A DNA stretch of 48,591 nucleotides from a virus: the IMG/VR virus record IMGVR_UViG_3300036851_000128, positions 1 through 48,591 of that record. One strand, given 5' to 3'. Below the pieces are notes generated by a model. The model was not told the DNA's origin. It did not search any database and worked only from the letters and a program-made list of their open reading frames with translations. The first letter of the stretch is position 1. Each line of letters begins with the position of its first letter. The position numbers were made by a program, and so were the translations under genes. Shown one piece after another: positions 7,778 to 14,305 of this stretch.

Positions 7778-8022
7778 TGACCCCCGCTGATCTCCGCCGC
7801 GCACGCAAAGCCCTTGGCCTTTCTCAAAAGGGATTGGCTGAGGCGCTGCGGCTATCAGAGAAGAACGGCGGCCGCTCGGTGCGCAATTGGGAGCGCGACG
7901 GCAACACCGTGCCGGGGCCGGTTCAGGTGGCCGTTGAGTTCCTGCTTGCCGAGCGGCGAACAATGGGTGAATCTGCTAACTCAGCGGACAAGACTGCTAA
8001 CCCGGGGTTGACGCATGGCTGA
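7777..8022 (+). CDS. XRE-family helix-turn-helix protein
   Basis: 81 residues. Residues 3-55 form a Cro/C1-type HTH (LRRARKALGLSQKGLAEAL, then GGRSVRNWERDGNTVPGPV) with the usual recognition-helix layout. The C-terminal 20 residues are low-complexity. It is coupled to the preceding coiled-coil gene and adjoins the candidate attP; its 3' end contains two CTGCTAAC repeats that may be integrase arm sites. Confidence 0.82.
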   Translation: MTPADLRRARKALGLSQKGLAEALRLSEKNGGRSVRNWERDGNTVPGPVQVAVEFLLAERRTMGESANSADKTANPGLTHG

Positions 8023-8178
8023 AACCCACGCATTTGCGCCGGATTGGCCCGATGGCGGAGTGGTGACGCAGCGGACTGCAAATCCGCGCTCGCCCCGCAG
8101 AAATCCGACAAAGTTAGCGATGTTGCGCGTTCGTTCACGCCACGGAAAACCGTGGGGTTCGCGGCAAACTGCTAACTC
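7973..8178 (+). other. Candidate attP region with repeated arm-like sites
   Basis: CTGCTAAC occurs at 7973-7980, 7994-8001 and 8169-8176, the first and last extending to CTGCTAACTC. A partial inverted copy (GTTAGC) is at 8113-8118. They flank the tRNA-Cys-like core at 8046-8089 in a 231-bp gene-free gap near int. That is the layout of core plus arm-type sites for a tyrosine integrase. Assignment is inference. Confidence 0.5.
8046..8089 (+). other. Partial tRNA-Cys(GCA)-like sequence, likely att core
   Basis: The sequence reads like the 5' two-thirds of a bacterial tRNA-Cys: acceptor 5' strand GGCCCGA, a GGCGGAGTGGTGACGC D-arm and a perfect anticodon arm GCGGA-CTGCAAA-TCCGC (8071-8087) with anticodon GCA. 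No T-arm or 3' acceptor strand follows, so it is not a functional tRNA. It may be the attP identity segment or a relic of past excision. Usually the 3' half is carried, so the polarity is odd. Confidence 0.6.
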
Positions 8179-8256
8179 GATTCGCCCCCTCCTCCGTAGC
8201 GAGGACCCGAGGGGGTGGAAAGATAGTGGGCACCCCGCATGAGAAGGAATTAGGTG

Positions 8257-8448
8257 ATGCTCACTGACGTTTGTGCTTGTGGTGCGCCAGTTTCGATGAT
8301 GCCCAAGGATCATGTATGCGAGCCGATCCGGACGCCCCCAAGCGAGGCGCAGCGCCTGCATGACGAGTTGATCGCGAAGCTGGATGACATTGCCGCGAAG
8401 CTGGCTCGCAATGACCTCCCCCACGATCGGATCAATGGGTTAGGATGA
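8257..8448 (+). CDS. Hypothetical protein, about 63 aa
   Basis: Short protein with one CACG/CE cysteine group near the N-terminus (VCACGAP...DHVCE) and a helical second half (EAQRLHDELIAKLDDIAAKL). SD GAGAAGGA (8241-8248) favours ATG 8257; GTG 8254 is in frame. It lies between the candidate attP and tnpB. Function unknown. Confidence 0.6.
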   Translation: MLTDVCACGAPVSMMPKDHVCEPIRTPPSEAQRLHDELIAKLDDIAAKLARNDLPHDRINGLG

Positions 8449-8464
8449 AGGAAGGGAATTGAGG

Positions 8465-9661
8465 ATGGCTGAGACGAAGCTACGCCACCTTTCGACGATT
8501 CATCGCGCCTACCGCTATCGGCTTTATCCCACGCCGGATCAGGCTGAACGCCTCGCGCAATTCGCTGGTGCGGCGCGCTTCGTCTATAACCTGGCGCTCG
8601 AACAGCGGCGCGACTGGTGGCGGCAATATCGAGCCGCTGGCCGGTGCATTTCCTTCCCGAGCCAGTCGGCGGAACTGACCGATCTGCGCGCCGAAGTGCC
8701 TTGGCTGGCGGAGATATGCCGCACCCTCTTGGAGCAAGCGCTTCGGGACCTCGATGCCGCTTACGCCGCATTCTTTGCTGGTCATGCGGGGTACCCAGCA
8801 TTCCGAAACCGCAGCCAGCACAGCGGATTTCGAGTGAAGGGCATCGAGTGCCGAATTAAGCCCCTCAACCGGAAGTGGGCACTGGTTCGCCTGCCCAAGT
8901 GCGAACCGATGAAGTTCCGCCTGACGCGCCCCATCGTCGGCACAATCAAGAACGTCACAGTGAAGCTCGAAGCTGGCCGATGGTTCGTGTCCTTCGCGAC
9001 CGAGCGTGAGCACGAAGCGCCCGCCAACGACCTTCCCGCCGTTGGGATCGACCGCGGCATCGCGAACACGCTGAGCCTTTCGACGGGCGAGCACTTCCGC
9101 ATGCCAGACATGGGCAGCGTGATGCGAAAGCGGAAGCGGAAGCGGGCGCAGAAAGCGCTGGCGCGGTGCGTGAAGGGCTCGGCTCGGCGGAAGGTCGCGA
9201 AGCTCCGTGTCGCGCGCCACAGCGCCAAGATAGCGGCCATTCGCAAGCATTGGCTGCACGAACGCAGCACGGACATTGCTCGCCGGTTCGGCGCCGTCAC
9301 AATGGAAGCGCTGCGCATCGCGGACATGACGCGCTCCGGCACAGGCAAGCGCGGGCTGAACCGATCGATCCTGGAACAGGGCTGGGGCGAGCTTGCCCGC
9401 CAGCTCGAATACAAGCTTGCCGAGCGGGGCGGCAGCGTCAGCTACGTCAACCCCGCCTATACCTCGCAGACGTGCTCCGAATGCGGGTCCGTGGCGCGAG
9501 AGAGCCGCAAGAGCCAAGCGGTTTTCGAGTGCGTCGATTGCGGACACCGCGCGCATGCGGACACGAACGCTGCGATCAACATCCACCGCCGAAGCCCGGC
9601 GGGCGTGGAGGGAGCCGGTTGCGGCCCCGTCGAAGCGCGAACTATCAACCTCGCGGCGTAA
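8465..9661 (+). CDS. TnpB-like RNA-guided nuclease (first copy)
   Basis: 398 residues of IS200/IS605 TnpB type. The N-terminal beta-barrel/helical part begins YRYRLYPTPDQAERL. The RuvC triad is intact: D196 (VGIDRG), E281 (VTMEAL) and D366 (HADTNAA). A zinc ribbon has C337, C340, C356 and C359. TnpB proteins cut DNA guided by an omega RNA encoded at the gene's 3' end. No TnpA transposase lies nearby, and no clear transposon ends were found. A 9-bp-stem hairpin spans its stop codon. Confidence 0.9.
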   Translation: MAETKLRHLSTIHRAYRYRLYPTPDQAERLAQFAGAARFVYNLALEQRRDWWRQYRAAGRCISFPSQSAELTDLRAEVPWLAEICRTLLEQALRDLDAAYAAFFAGHAGYPAFRNRSQHSGFRVKGIECRIKPLNRKWALVRLPKCEPMKFRLTRPIVGTIKNVTVKLEAGRWFVSFATEREHEAPANDLPAVGIDRGIANTLSLSTGEHFRMPDMGSVMRKRKRKRAQKALARCVKGSARRKVAKLRVARHSAKIAAIRKHWLHERSTDIARRFGAVTMEALRIADMTRSGTGKRGLNRSILEQGWGELARQLEYKLAERGGSVSYVNPAYTSQTCSECGSVARESRKSQAVFECVDCGHRAHADTNAAINIHRRSPAGVEGAGCGPVEARTINLAA

Positions 9662-9670
9662 GCTGCGAGG
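9649..9670 (+). ncRNA. Candidate omega-RNA 3' hairpin of first TnpB
   Basis: CCTCGCGGC (9649-9657) pairs with GCTGCGAGG (9662-9670) around a GTAA loop that is the tnpB stop codon region, with one G-U pair. In IS200/IS605 elements the right-end palindrome and the omega-RNA scaffold overlap the 3' end of tnpB, so this is the natural place for the guide scaffold. The true RNA boundaries and guide cannot be read from sequence alone. Confidence 0.4.
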
Positions 9671-9697
9671 GGAGGCTGAATCGATCCGGAGTAAGTT

Positions 9698-9847
9698 ATG
9701 ACCAACTACGATCAAATCTATCGCAAGCTCCATCCGCCCACGATGCCATATTCGCCGTGGTCTCGGCAGCGTGAATTGTGCGACCTGTGGCCCGTCGATC
9801 AGCGAGCGTTCCGCGAAATGGTTGACGCCATCCGGAGTAAGTCATGA
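9698..9847 (+). CDS. Small hypothetical protein, 49 aa
   Basis: A 49-codon ORF beginning MTNYDQIYRKLHPP, with SD CCGGAG eight bases before ATG 9698 and an ATGA overlap with the next gene. The stretch TCCGGAGTAAGT before its start recurs exactly at its end (9831-9842), giving the downstream gene the same ribosome binding site. No domain recognised. Confidence 0.65.
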   Translation: MTNYDQIYRKLHPPTMPYSPWSRQRELCDLWPVDQRAFREMVDAIRSKS

Positions 9848-10221
9848 CTCCGCTCGAACGCGCCGCAAGGGCAGTGACTGAGGTGGTTTCCGCGCTTCCG
9901 GCTCTTCCCGGCGTTTATCAACGGGAAGTCGAAGGTTCGGATTGGGAACTTCGCGACATGACGCTGGCCGAGTTCATGGATTCGACGCATCTCGGCACAG
10001 ACTGGTTTGAGGAGTTCATGGCAGGCGCCTCAAAGGCTGTCGCCCTCGCCGTTCTACAGGCTGTCAGGGAGCCGAGCGAGGGGATGGCTGACAAGGGCGA
10101 ATACGTCAATTCCGAGTGGTTGAACGATGCCGCGCCTCTTGGCCAGCGCCGGTACCGCGAACCGGCTAAAGCCGTATTCACCGCCATGATCGACACTCTG
10201 ATAGAGGAAGCTGGACGGTGA
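9844..10221 (+). CDS. Phage protein, ERxARA/PSEGM family (paralogue 1)
   Basis: 125 residues. The N-terminal LERAARAVTEVVSAL, the VREPSEGMADKG motif (about residue 76) and the C-terminal AVFTAMIDTLIEEAG match the next gene in order. The two are tandem paralogues of a phage family with unknown function. ATGA overlaps occur at both ends. Confidence 0.75.
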   Translation: MTPLERAARAVTEVVSALPALPGVYQREVEGSDWELRDMTLAEFMDSTHLGTDWFEEFMAGASKAVALAVLQAVREPSEGMADKGEYVNSEWLNDAAPLGQRRYREPAKAVFTAMIDTLIEEAGR

Positions 10222-10526
10222 ATGATCTGGAGAGACTGGCGCGGGCGATAGCGACTGGGTTGGGCGATGACTTCGACCACGCCTTCGCGTCCAAAGCCGA
10301 GTGGATCGCAGCGCGAGGCGAGAAGGGCGGGCGGTATCGAGACATAAACGAGCCGAGACAGCCGGACTATCTCAGCGCCGCGGAATCTGCCCTCCAAGAG
10401 CTACGTAATCCATCGGAGGGGATGGTGGAGGCGGCTGAGGATCGTGCGCGACCCGACTATGACCCGTCGTACACCGAAGTGTTCAGGGTCATGATCGACC
10501 ACATTCTGGCACAGGAGAAGGTGTAA
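10218..10526 (+). CDS. Phage protein, ERxARA/PSEGM family (paralogue 2)
   Basis: 102 residues: LERLARAIATGLG, then YLSAAESALQELRNPSEGM, then VFRVMIDHILAQE. It shares all three blocks with the upstream gene, with the middle shorter. It is the last gene of the rightward operon and converges on the second tnpB 27 bp away. Function unknown. Confidence 0.75.
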   Translation: MNDLERLARAIATGLGDDFDHAFASKAEWIAARGEKGGRYRDINEPRQPDYLSAAESALQELRNPSEGMVEAAEDRARPDYDPSYTEVFRVMIDHILAQEKV

Positions 10527-10528
10527 AC

Positions 10529-10545
10529 GCCTTTCGGCTCAAGGC
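10529..10545. terminator. Hairpin between convergent operons / second tnpB 3' end
   Basis: GCCTT (10529-10533) and AAGGC (10541-10545) form a stem around a 7-base loop. An outer CGCC/GGCG pairing (10528-10531, 10547-10550) is an alternative. On the minus strand the sequence also holds a GCC-GAAA-GGC tetraloop. It sits in the 27-bp gap between converging transcripts, so it may terminate both, and may also be the end of an omega RNA for the leftward tnpB. Confidence 0.45.
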
Positions 10546-10553
10546 CGGCGAGC

Positions 10554-11684
10554 TTATAGTGAGACCGCAAGATAGCGTTCCCCTACATCAGGGCGGCTTA
10601 CTACGCCCCTTGGCGAAAGGGCTCTCTCGCCAAGCCGAGCATGATTGCGCGCCGCGTTGACGTCGCTGTGCGCTCGGCAACCACATTTGCAGACGAAGTG
10701 ATGCTTCACCCGCAAACCTATCTGACCACAGTCGGAGCAACTCCTGCTGGTGTAGGCAGGATCGGTAAAGATCGCGGCAATGCCAAGCTCCGCAGCCTTA
10801 TAGGCGGTGAAGTCTCGCAACTGCCGAAACGCCCATCGGTGGAGCCTGGTGCGCATTCGCAGGCCCGCTCTAATGCGGTCGCGAATGTGGGTGAGGTTTT
10901 CCATGGCGATGGCCGTCGCACCGATGGTCACAGCCTCGGCAACGACTTCCTTGCTAACGACGTGGTTCACGTGACGCATGTGCCGCCGCTCTCTACCAGA
11001 GACCTTCCGCAAGAGCTGCTTAGCGCTCTTGGAGCCGTTGGACTGGAGACGTCGGCGCAGGGCGAGATGCTTGTCACGTTCATGGCGGAGATGCCCGCCG
11101 CCCCAGAGTTTGCCCGAACTGGTGGCGGCAAGGTTGTTCTCTCCGACGTCGACTCCGAGGACTGCCCCCGAAGTCTTAGGCTCGATCTCCTTTTCCAAAA
11201 TGAGGTTGAAGAACCACTGCCCCCTGCGGCAGTGCAACTCAGCTTCTTTCGCCTTGCCCCAAGCGAGCAACTTGGCCTGATGTCGGCCAATCAGCAGCGC
11301 GACCGTGACACGCCCGCCAAGAGTATTCAGCGAGAGGCGGTCGCCTCGCAAGGTATAGGTCCGCTTGTCGAAATGAACCGCGCCGCGGCGGAAGCTAATT
11401 GCCGGAACCGGTGCGCCTTTAGGCATCTGGCCGTTGGCTTTGAGCGTCTTGTACGCGGCGGTGACGCTGCGAAGCACGTTACAGCACATCTGCGCACCAA
11501 GTGGTGTCTCGCAACGAAGACGGCGATAGGCGAGCGCGTGAAGCCCGTAGCGATTCCAGCAGCGAGACTCGATCACAGTTGGCACCAAGAGATTGCAGGC
11601 AGCGGCATATGCTGCTTGCAGCGCGACAAGCTCGGCTTGCGCCGCCGCGTCAGCTTCGACTTTGATCGAGACTGTCCGGAACAC
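10554..11684 (-). CDS. TnpB-like RNA-guided nuclease (second copy)
   Basis: 376 residues, divergent from the copy at 8465. The RuvC triad is intact: D179 (LGVDVGENN), E262 (IAMENL) and D341 (HSDVNAA). The zinc ribbon has C316 and C319, then an unusual CKCGC (C332, C334, C336). GTG start 10 bp after the Rz stop places it at the end of the lysis operon. No TnpA is present. With the triad intact it is probably a nuclease and not a nuclease-dead TldR-type repressor. Confidence 0.87.
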   Translation of the reverse strand: MFRTVSIKVEADAAAQAELVALQAAYAAACNLLVPTVIESRCWNRYGLHALAYRRLRCETPLGAQMCCNVLRSVTAAYKTLKANGQMPKGAPVPAISFRRGAVHFDKRTYTLRGDRLSLNTLGGRVTVALLIGRHQAKLLAWGKAKEAELHCRRGQWFFNLILEKEIEPKTSGAVLGVDVGENNLAATSSGKLWGGGHLRHERDKHLALRRRLQSNGSKSAKQLLRKVSGRERRHMRHVNHVVSKEVVAEAVTIGATAIAMENLTHIRDRIRAGLRMRTRLHRWAFRQLRDFTAYKAAELGIAAIFTDPAYTSRSCSDCGQIGLRVKHHFVCKCGCRAHSDVNAARNHARLGERALSPRGVVSRPDVGERYLAVSL

Positions 11685-11694
11685 TTTCAGCAGC

Positions 11695-12219
11695 TCAGTC
11701 GCCTCCTTCGTTCGTGTTTACCTCACCCTGCGCTTTCGTCCAAGCGATCAGTGCGATAAGCTGGTCGGTGTTGTCCTGCGCGGCCTTCAGGAGGGGAGGA
11801 ATGTTTTCACAGCCGGTTCCCGCGTAAGCGAGGCAGGTGGCTTCGCGGGAGGCGGACACGTCCGCAGTTCCGGCACTGCCGGTATAGGTGCGGGCCGTGG
11901 TGCGCAGCCGCTCATAGCGAGCATCAGCAGTAGCGAGCTTGCCCTGATATTCATCTTCGATCCTTTCGGTGATAGCTTGCTGTTCGGAGCGCACGCGGTT
12001 GACATTCTCCGCGTCCTTGCGCCGGGCGATTTCCGCGGCCTGCCGGTAGTTGGCGACCGTGAGCGCGTGGGCTTGCTTTTCCGCCGCCGCGGCCTTCTTC
12101 CAATGCCGGGCATCGCCCCGCGCGATCAGCAGCATGATCCCGAGCACGGCGATAGCGAGGCCACCAGCTACGAGCTTCCAGTTCTTGAGCGCCCATTGAG
12201 CGGCGAGAGCGAATGTCAT
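11695..12219 (-). CDS. Rz-like inner-membrane spanin
   Basis: 174 residues. An N-terminal transmembrane segment (about 15-33, KLVAGGLAIAVLGIMLLIA) precedes a long periplasmic coiled coil (about 37-110), the form of i-spanins. It would connect to the outer-membrane Rz1 encoded inside it and fuse the membranes at lysis. The start overlaps the upstream ORF stop (ATGA). It follows endolysin and membrane proteins in the lysis cassette. Confidence 0.85.
   Translation of the reverse strand: MTFALAAQWALKNWKLVAGGLAIAVLGIMLLIARGDARHWKKAAAAEKQAHALTVANYRQAAEIARRKDAENVNRVRSEQQAITERIEDEYQGKLATADARYERLRTTARTYTGSAGTADVSASREATCLAYAGTGCENIPPLLKAAQDNTDQLIALIAWTKAQGEVNTNEGGD
11787..11954 (-). CDS. Rz1-like o-spanin lipoprotein nested in Rz
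   Basis: 55 residues in a different frame, wholly inside the Rz gene. MNIRASSLLLMLAMSGC is a lipoprotein signal with lipobox LAMSGC (lipidated C17), followed by a short proline-rich mature part (APRPAPIPAVPE, PPPAKPPAS). This is the classic Rz1 design. An AAAGGA SD precedes ATG 11954. Confidence 0.85.
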   Translation of the reverse strand: MNIRASSLLLMLAMSGCAPRPAPIPAVPELRTCPPPAKPPASLTREPAVKTFLPS

Positions 12220-12455
12220 GTCCTATTGCCTTGATGGGGGTGGGGGTGTAGGAATTGGGGGCTGCGGCGGAAGCGTCCTGTAGCGGGCTGAATCATGGTG
12301 TGGTCGCTACCCATGCCATCGCGACTTCGCCGCAGCACTTCCCCTCCCCCTATCCCCGTGGTAAGAGAATGGGGCTGCGGCGGGGGCTGTCCTAGGCCAA
12401 GTCCGCAAGGGAGCGACGGGTTGCCGACGTGAAACTTGCTTCGCCGCCGCAGCAT
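12216..12455 (-). CDS. Possible small gene in lysis cassette, 79 aa
   Basis: The ORF is framed exactly by TGATG at its start and ATGA at its end, which argues for translation. The protein is low-complexity, rich in Pro, His, Gly and Arg, without membrane segment or motif. The DNA beneath contains alternating direct and inverted CTGCGGCG repeats, so a structured non-coding spacer is an alternative. Confidence 0.4.
   Translation of the reverse strand: MLRRRSKFHVGNPSLPCGLGLGQPPPQPHSLTTGIGGGEVLRRSRDGMGSDHTMIQPATGRFRRSPQFLHPHPHQGNRT
12258..12453. repeat. Alternating direct/inverted CTGCGGCG repeats
   Basis: GGGGCTGCGGCGG occurs at 12258-12270 and again at 12371-12383. Inverted copies lie between and after: CGCCGCAGC at 12328-12336 and CGCCGCCGCAGC at 12442-12453. 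Spacing is about 45-70 bp. The order direct-inverted-direct-inverted allows several mutually exclusive hairpins. Confidence 0.6.
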
Positions 12456-12634
12456 CACCGCAGCGCACCCAACGGCAGCGCGCCGGGGAACAGCACCGAA
12501 ACCACCCACAGCACCGCCAGCACGATCACGACCACGCGGACGATCTTCCGCATCGTGTCGTCCATCGGGATTTGCGTGATGGCCCAGAGCAAAACGCCAA
12601 TGACGATCAGGGTTACGATAAGGGTGATAAGCAT
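12455..12634 (-). CDS. Small two-segment membrane protein, 59 aa
   Basis: 59 residues with two hydrophobic helices, MLITLIVTLIVIGVLLWAI and IVRVVVIVLAVLWVVSVLF, joined by a short polar loop (TQIPMDDTMRK). A start near GAAGGAACCTG supports it. Small proteins of this shape are common in phage lysis regions; it could be a holin or pinholin-like protein. Its stop couples to the next ORF by TGATG. Confidence 0.72.
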   Translation of the reverse strand: MLITLIVTLIVIGVLLWAITQIPMDDTMRKIVRVVVIVLAVLWVVSVLFPGALPLGALR

Positions 12635-12649
12635 TTCAGGTTCCTTCAG

Positions 12650-13039
12650 TTACCCTTTCCCAAGGGCGGTTAGGATCGTGAACAGCGTTCCGGCAATGCC
12701 CACTCCGCCGATCGCGTAGGCGATGATCAGCGCTGTGCCGGCGGATTTACCGCTCGCCTTTGCCGCGGCGTCCTCCAGAAATTTCAGCCGAAGCTCGGTC
12801 TGCTCCTTGTTGGCGAAGTTGCGCTGCTGATCGGTGACCACGCCGCGCAGTTCGTTCAGGTTCTCAAGCCGCTTGTCCGATGCGTTCTCGGCTTTCAGGA
12901 TGGCCTTTTCGGATGCCGTCAGCGCCGCTGTGACGGCTTTTTCAGCGGCGGCTAGGGCAGTTCCCACGGCCTCCTTGTCGGCTTGCCGGAGCGCGTCGAA
13001 ATGCTCTTTGAGCGTGGAAAAGGTCCACTGCTCACTCAC
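12650..13039 (-). CDS. Coiled-coil protein with C-terminal membrane anchor
   Basis: 129 residues. A long helical coiled coil (about 8-95, Ala/Glu/Lys-rich, LKEHFDALRQADKEA) is followed by one transmembrane helix (about 101-124). This is a frequent phage lysis-region protein sometimes annotated as a holin-like or membrane protein. Start overlaps the upstream stop by 4 bp. Role in lysis is inferred from position. Confidence 0.78.
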   Translation of the reverse strand: MSEQWTFSTLKEHFDALRQADKEAVGTALAAAEKAVTAALTASEKAILKAENASDKRLENLNELRGVVTDQQRNFANKEQTELRLKFLEDAAAKASGKSAGTALIIAYAIGGVGIAGTLFTILTALGKG

Positions 13040-13335
13040 GGCTTGGCCGCCTCGTTGGCTTGGTCCACGGTGTCGGTAGCTGCCTGTGTTTTCTTCGCCT
13101 CAGCGACATTTCTGTCCTTGAGAGCAACGGCACCAGCAGCCGCGCCGATCGCCACGCCGAGCCCAGCCGGAAATGCGGCGCAGAAGGCAACGACGTCGAA
13201 AGCAACGCCTCGCGACATATTCCACGCCTGAAAGCCGATGCCGCCGAAGATGTACGCCAGCACGCCTACGCCCCCGAGAGTGCGGATCAGCTCGGGCTCG
13301 CCGCCGATGCCTTTGAGCATGTTGGTGATGTTCAT
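13036..13335 (-). CDS. Holin-like membrane protein, 99 aa
   Basis: Residues 13-36 (IRTLGGVGVLAYIFGGIGFQAW) and about 42-68 (FDVVAFCAAFPAGLGVAIGAAAGAVAL) form two hydrophobic segments, followed by a soluble charged tail. It directly follows the endolysin with a 4-bp overlap, so it is a good holin candidate. I chose ATG 13335 because of that overlap; a longer upstream reading would run over the endolysin. Confidence 0.75.
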   Translation of the reverse strand: MNITNMLKGIGGEPELIRTLGGVGVLAYIFGGIGFQAWNMSRGVAFDVVAFCAAFPAGLGVAIGAAAGAVALKDRNVAEAKKTQAATDTVDQANEAAKP

Positions 13336-13838
13336 GCCTGCAACTCGTAGTGAGGGCCATCGATGAATGCGGACTTGCCGACACCGCGACGGCGCGTGAC
13401 GTAACTGTTCACCGCATCCTCCAGCCCCTTCGCGTCGGCGGGAAGATCGGCGAAGTTGCGGTCCCAGACGCCACCCCAGATAATCGACAGCGGCGGTTTG
13501 CCGACTTCGGCCCGGCGCTCGTTGACGCGATCCAGCGCGACCCTGACAGCCGCCGCGATGGCGTAGATCGGCTTCCACTCCCAACGGAGCTTGCCGTTGA
13601 TGTACGGCACCAAGTCCACCGCATACCCGAAGCCGTCGTCCTGCTTCATGTGCTTGGAGTTCAGCGTCTTGGAGACGCCGCGCGCGACATATTGGCGCTG
13701 CTCCTCGACGGTGCGCAGCCCGTCATGGACGGAAAAGTCCTGCTCGGTGATCGCGATTGCTTCTTCGACCAGCGCTTGCAGGCCGGGATGAACACCAGCG
13801 AGCTCGGCGCGCGATGCGGGGCCAAGGGTGTAGGTCAC
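13332..13838 (-). CDS. Endolysin, M15-type L-Ala-D-Glu peptidase
   Basis: 168 residues with the M15 zinc peptidase ligands: H63 (NSKHMKQDDGFGYAVDL), D75 and a C-terminal H163 (DGPHYEL). The motif FSVHDGLRTVEEQRQYVARG is typical of phage endolysins that cut the peptide stems of peptidoglycan. No signal peptide is visible, so release would depend on a holin. It is the first enzyme of the lysis cassette. Confidence 0.92.
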   Translation of the reverse strand: MTYTLGPASRAELAGVHPGLQALVEEAIAITEQDFSVHDGLRTVEEQRQYVARGVSKTLNSKHMKQDDGFGYAVDLVPYINGKLRWEWKPIYAIAAAVRVALDRVNERRAEVGKPPLSIIWGGVWDRNFADLPADAKGLEDAVNSYVTRRRGVGKSAFIDGPHYELQA

Positions 13839-13842
13839 AGTC

Positions 13843-14127
13843 TCACTCCTTCTTCTCCGTGCCGAACTCGCCGGCCGCTAGGCGTTTGCGCCACTCGTGC
13901 GACAGCTTTTCGTACCGAGCATAATCGTGGTAATCGCCTTCTTCGGTTAGCCCCGCCATGATAGCGTCTGCCTCTTTCAGCGCCTTGATCTGGTCGTGCT
14001 TGTGGCGGTCGAGCCGGAGCTTGCCGCGCTCCACGACCCAGAGCCGTGCGATATAGCCGATCAGCCCGCCGCCGATGCCGCTTCCTAACCATGTCGCTGC
14101 TTCCTTGATCGGATCATCGCTCGCCAT
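13843..14127 (-). CDS. Small phage protein with N-terminal glycine-rich helix, 94 aa
   Basis: 94 residues from ATG 14127. A short hydrophobic stretch (ATWLGSGIGGGLIGYIARLWV, residues 10-30) may insert in membrane. The rest is charged and helical (HKHDQIKALKEADAIMAGL). It overlaps the preceding gene by 14 bp and ends 5 bp before the endolysin start. Probably a lysis-region accessory protein. Confidence 0.68.
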   Translation of the reverse strand: MASDDPIKEAATWLGSGIGGGLIGYIARLWVVERGKLRLDRHKHDQIKALKEADAIMAGLTEEGDYHDYARYEKLSHEWRKRLAAGEFGTEKKE

Positions 14128-14305
14128 GCTCCAGCCGCTCCACCTTGGCGTTGAGCACGGCCACGGCGGTGCGCAGCTCACCGATCTTGTCGCGGGTATC
14201 GTCGCGGAAACTCTGGTAGGACATGAGCACCATGCCCGCCATGCCGAGGAGCGCCAGAAGGTTTTGCGGGCTGAGCCAGTCAGTCTTTTGGCGCCCCCCG
14301 TTCAT
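14114..14305 (-). CDS. Small membrane/coiled-coil protein, 63 aa
   Basis: One transmembrane helix (about 13-30, NLLALLGMAGMVLMSYQS) and a C-terminal coiled coil (DKIGELRTAVAVLNAKVERLEH). The start overlaps the previous stop by one base (TGATG). It resembles small phage membrane proteins near lysis genes; specific role unknown. Confidence 0.7.
   Translation of the reverse strand: MNGGRQKTDWLSPQNLLALLGMAGMVLMSYQSFRDDTRDKIGELRTAVAVLNAKVERLEHGER

Noticed and set aside
8046-8120. Functional phage tRNA-Cys
   Set aside because: Only the 5' portion and anticodon arm are present; no T-arm or matching 3' acceptor strand was found downstream.
10554-11684. Nuclease-dead TldR-type repressor
   Set aside because: The RuvC triad D179, E262 and D341 is present.
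10641-11759. 372-codon plus-strand frame
   Set aside because: Antisense to the TnpB-like gene, which has all catalytic motifs.
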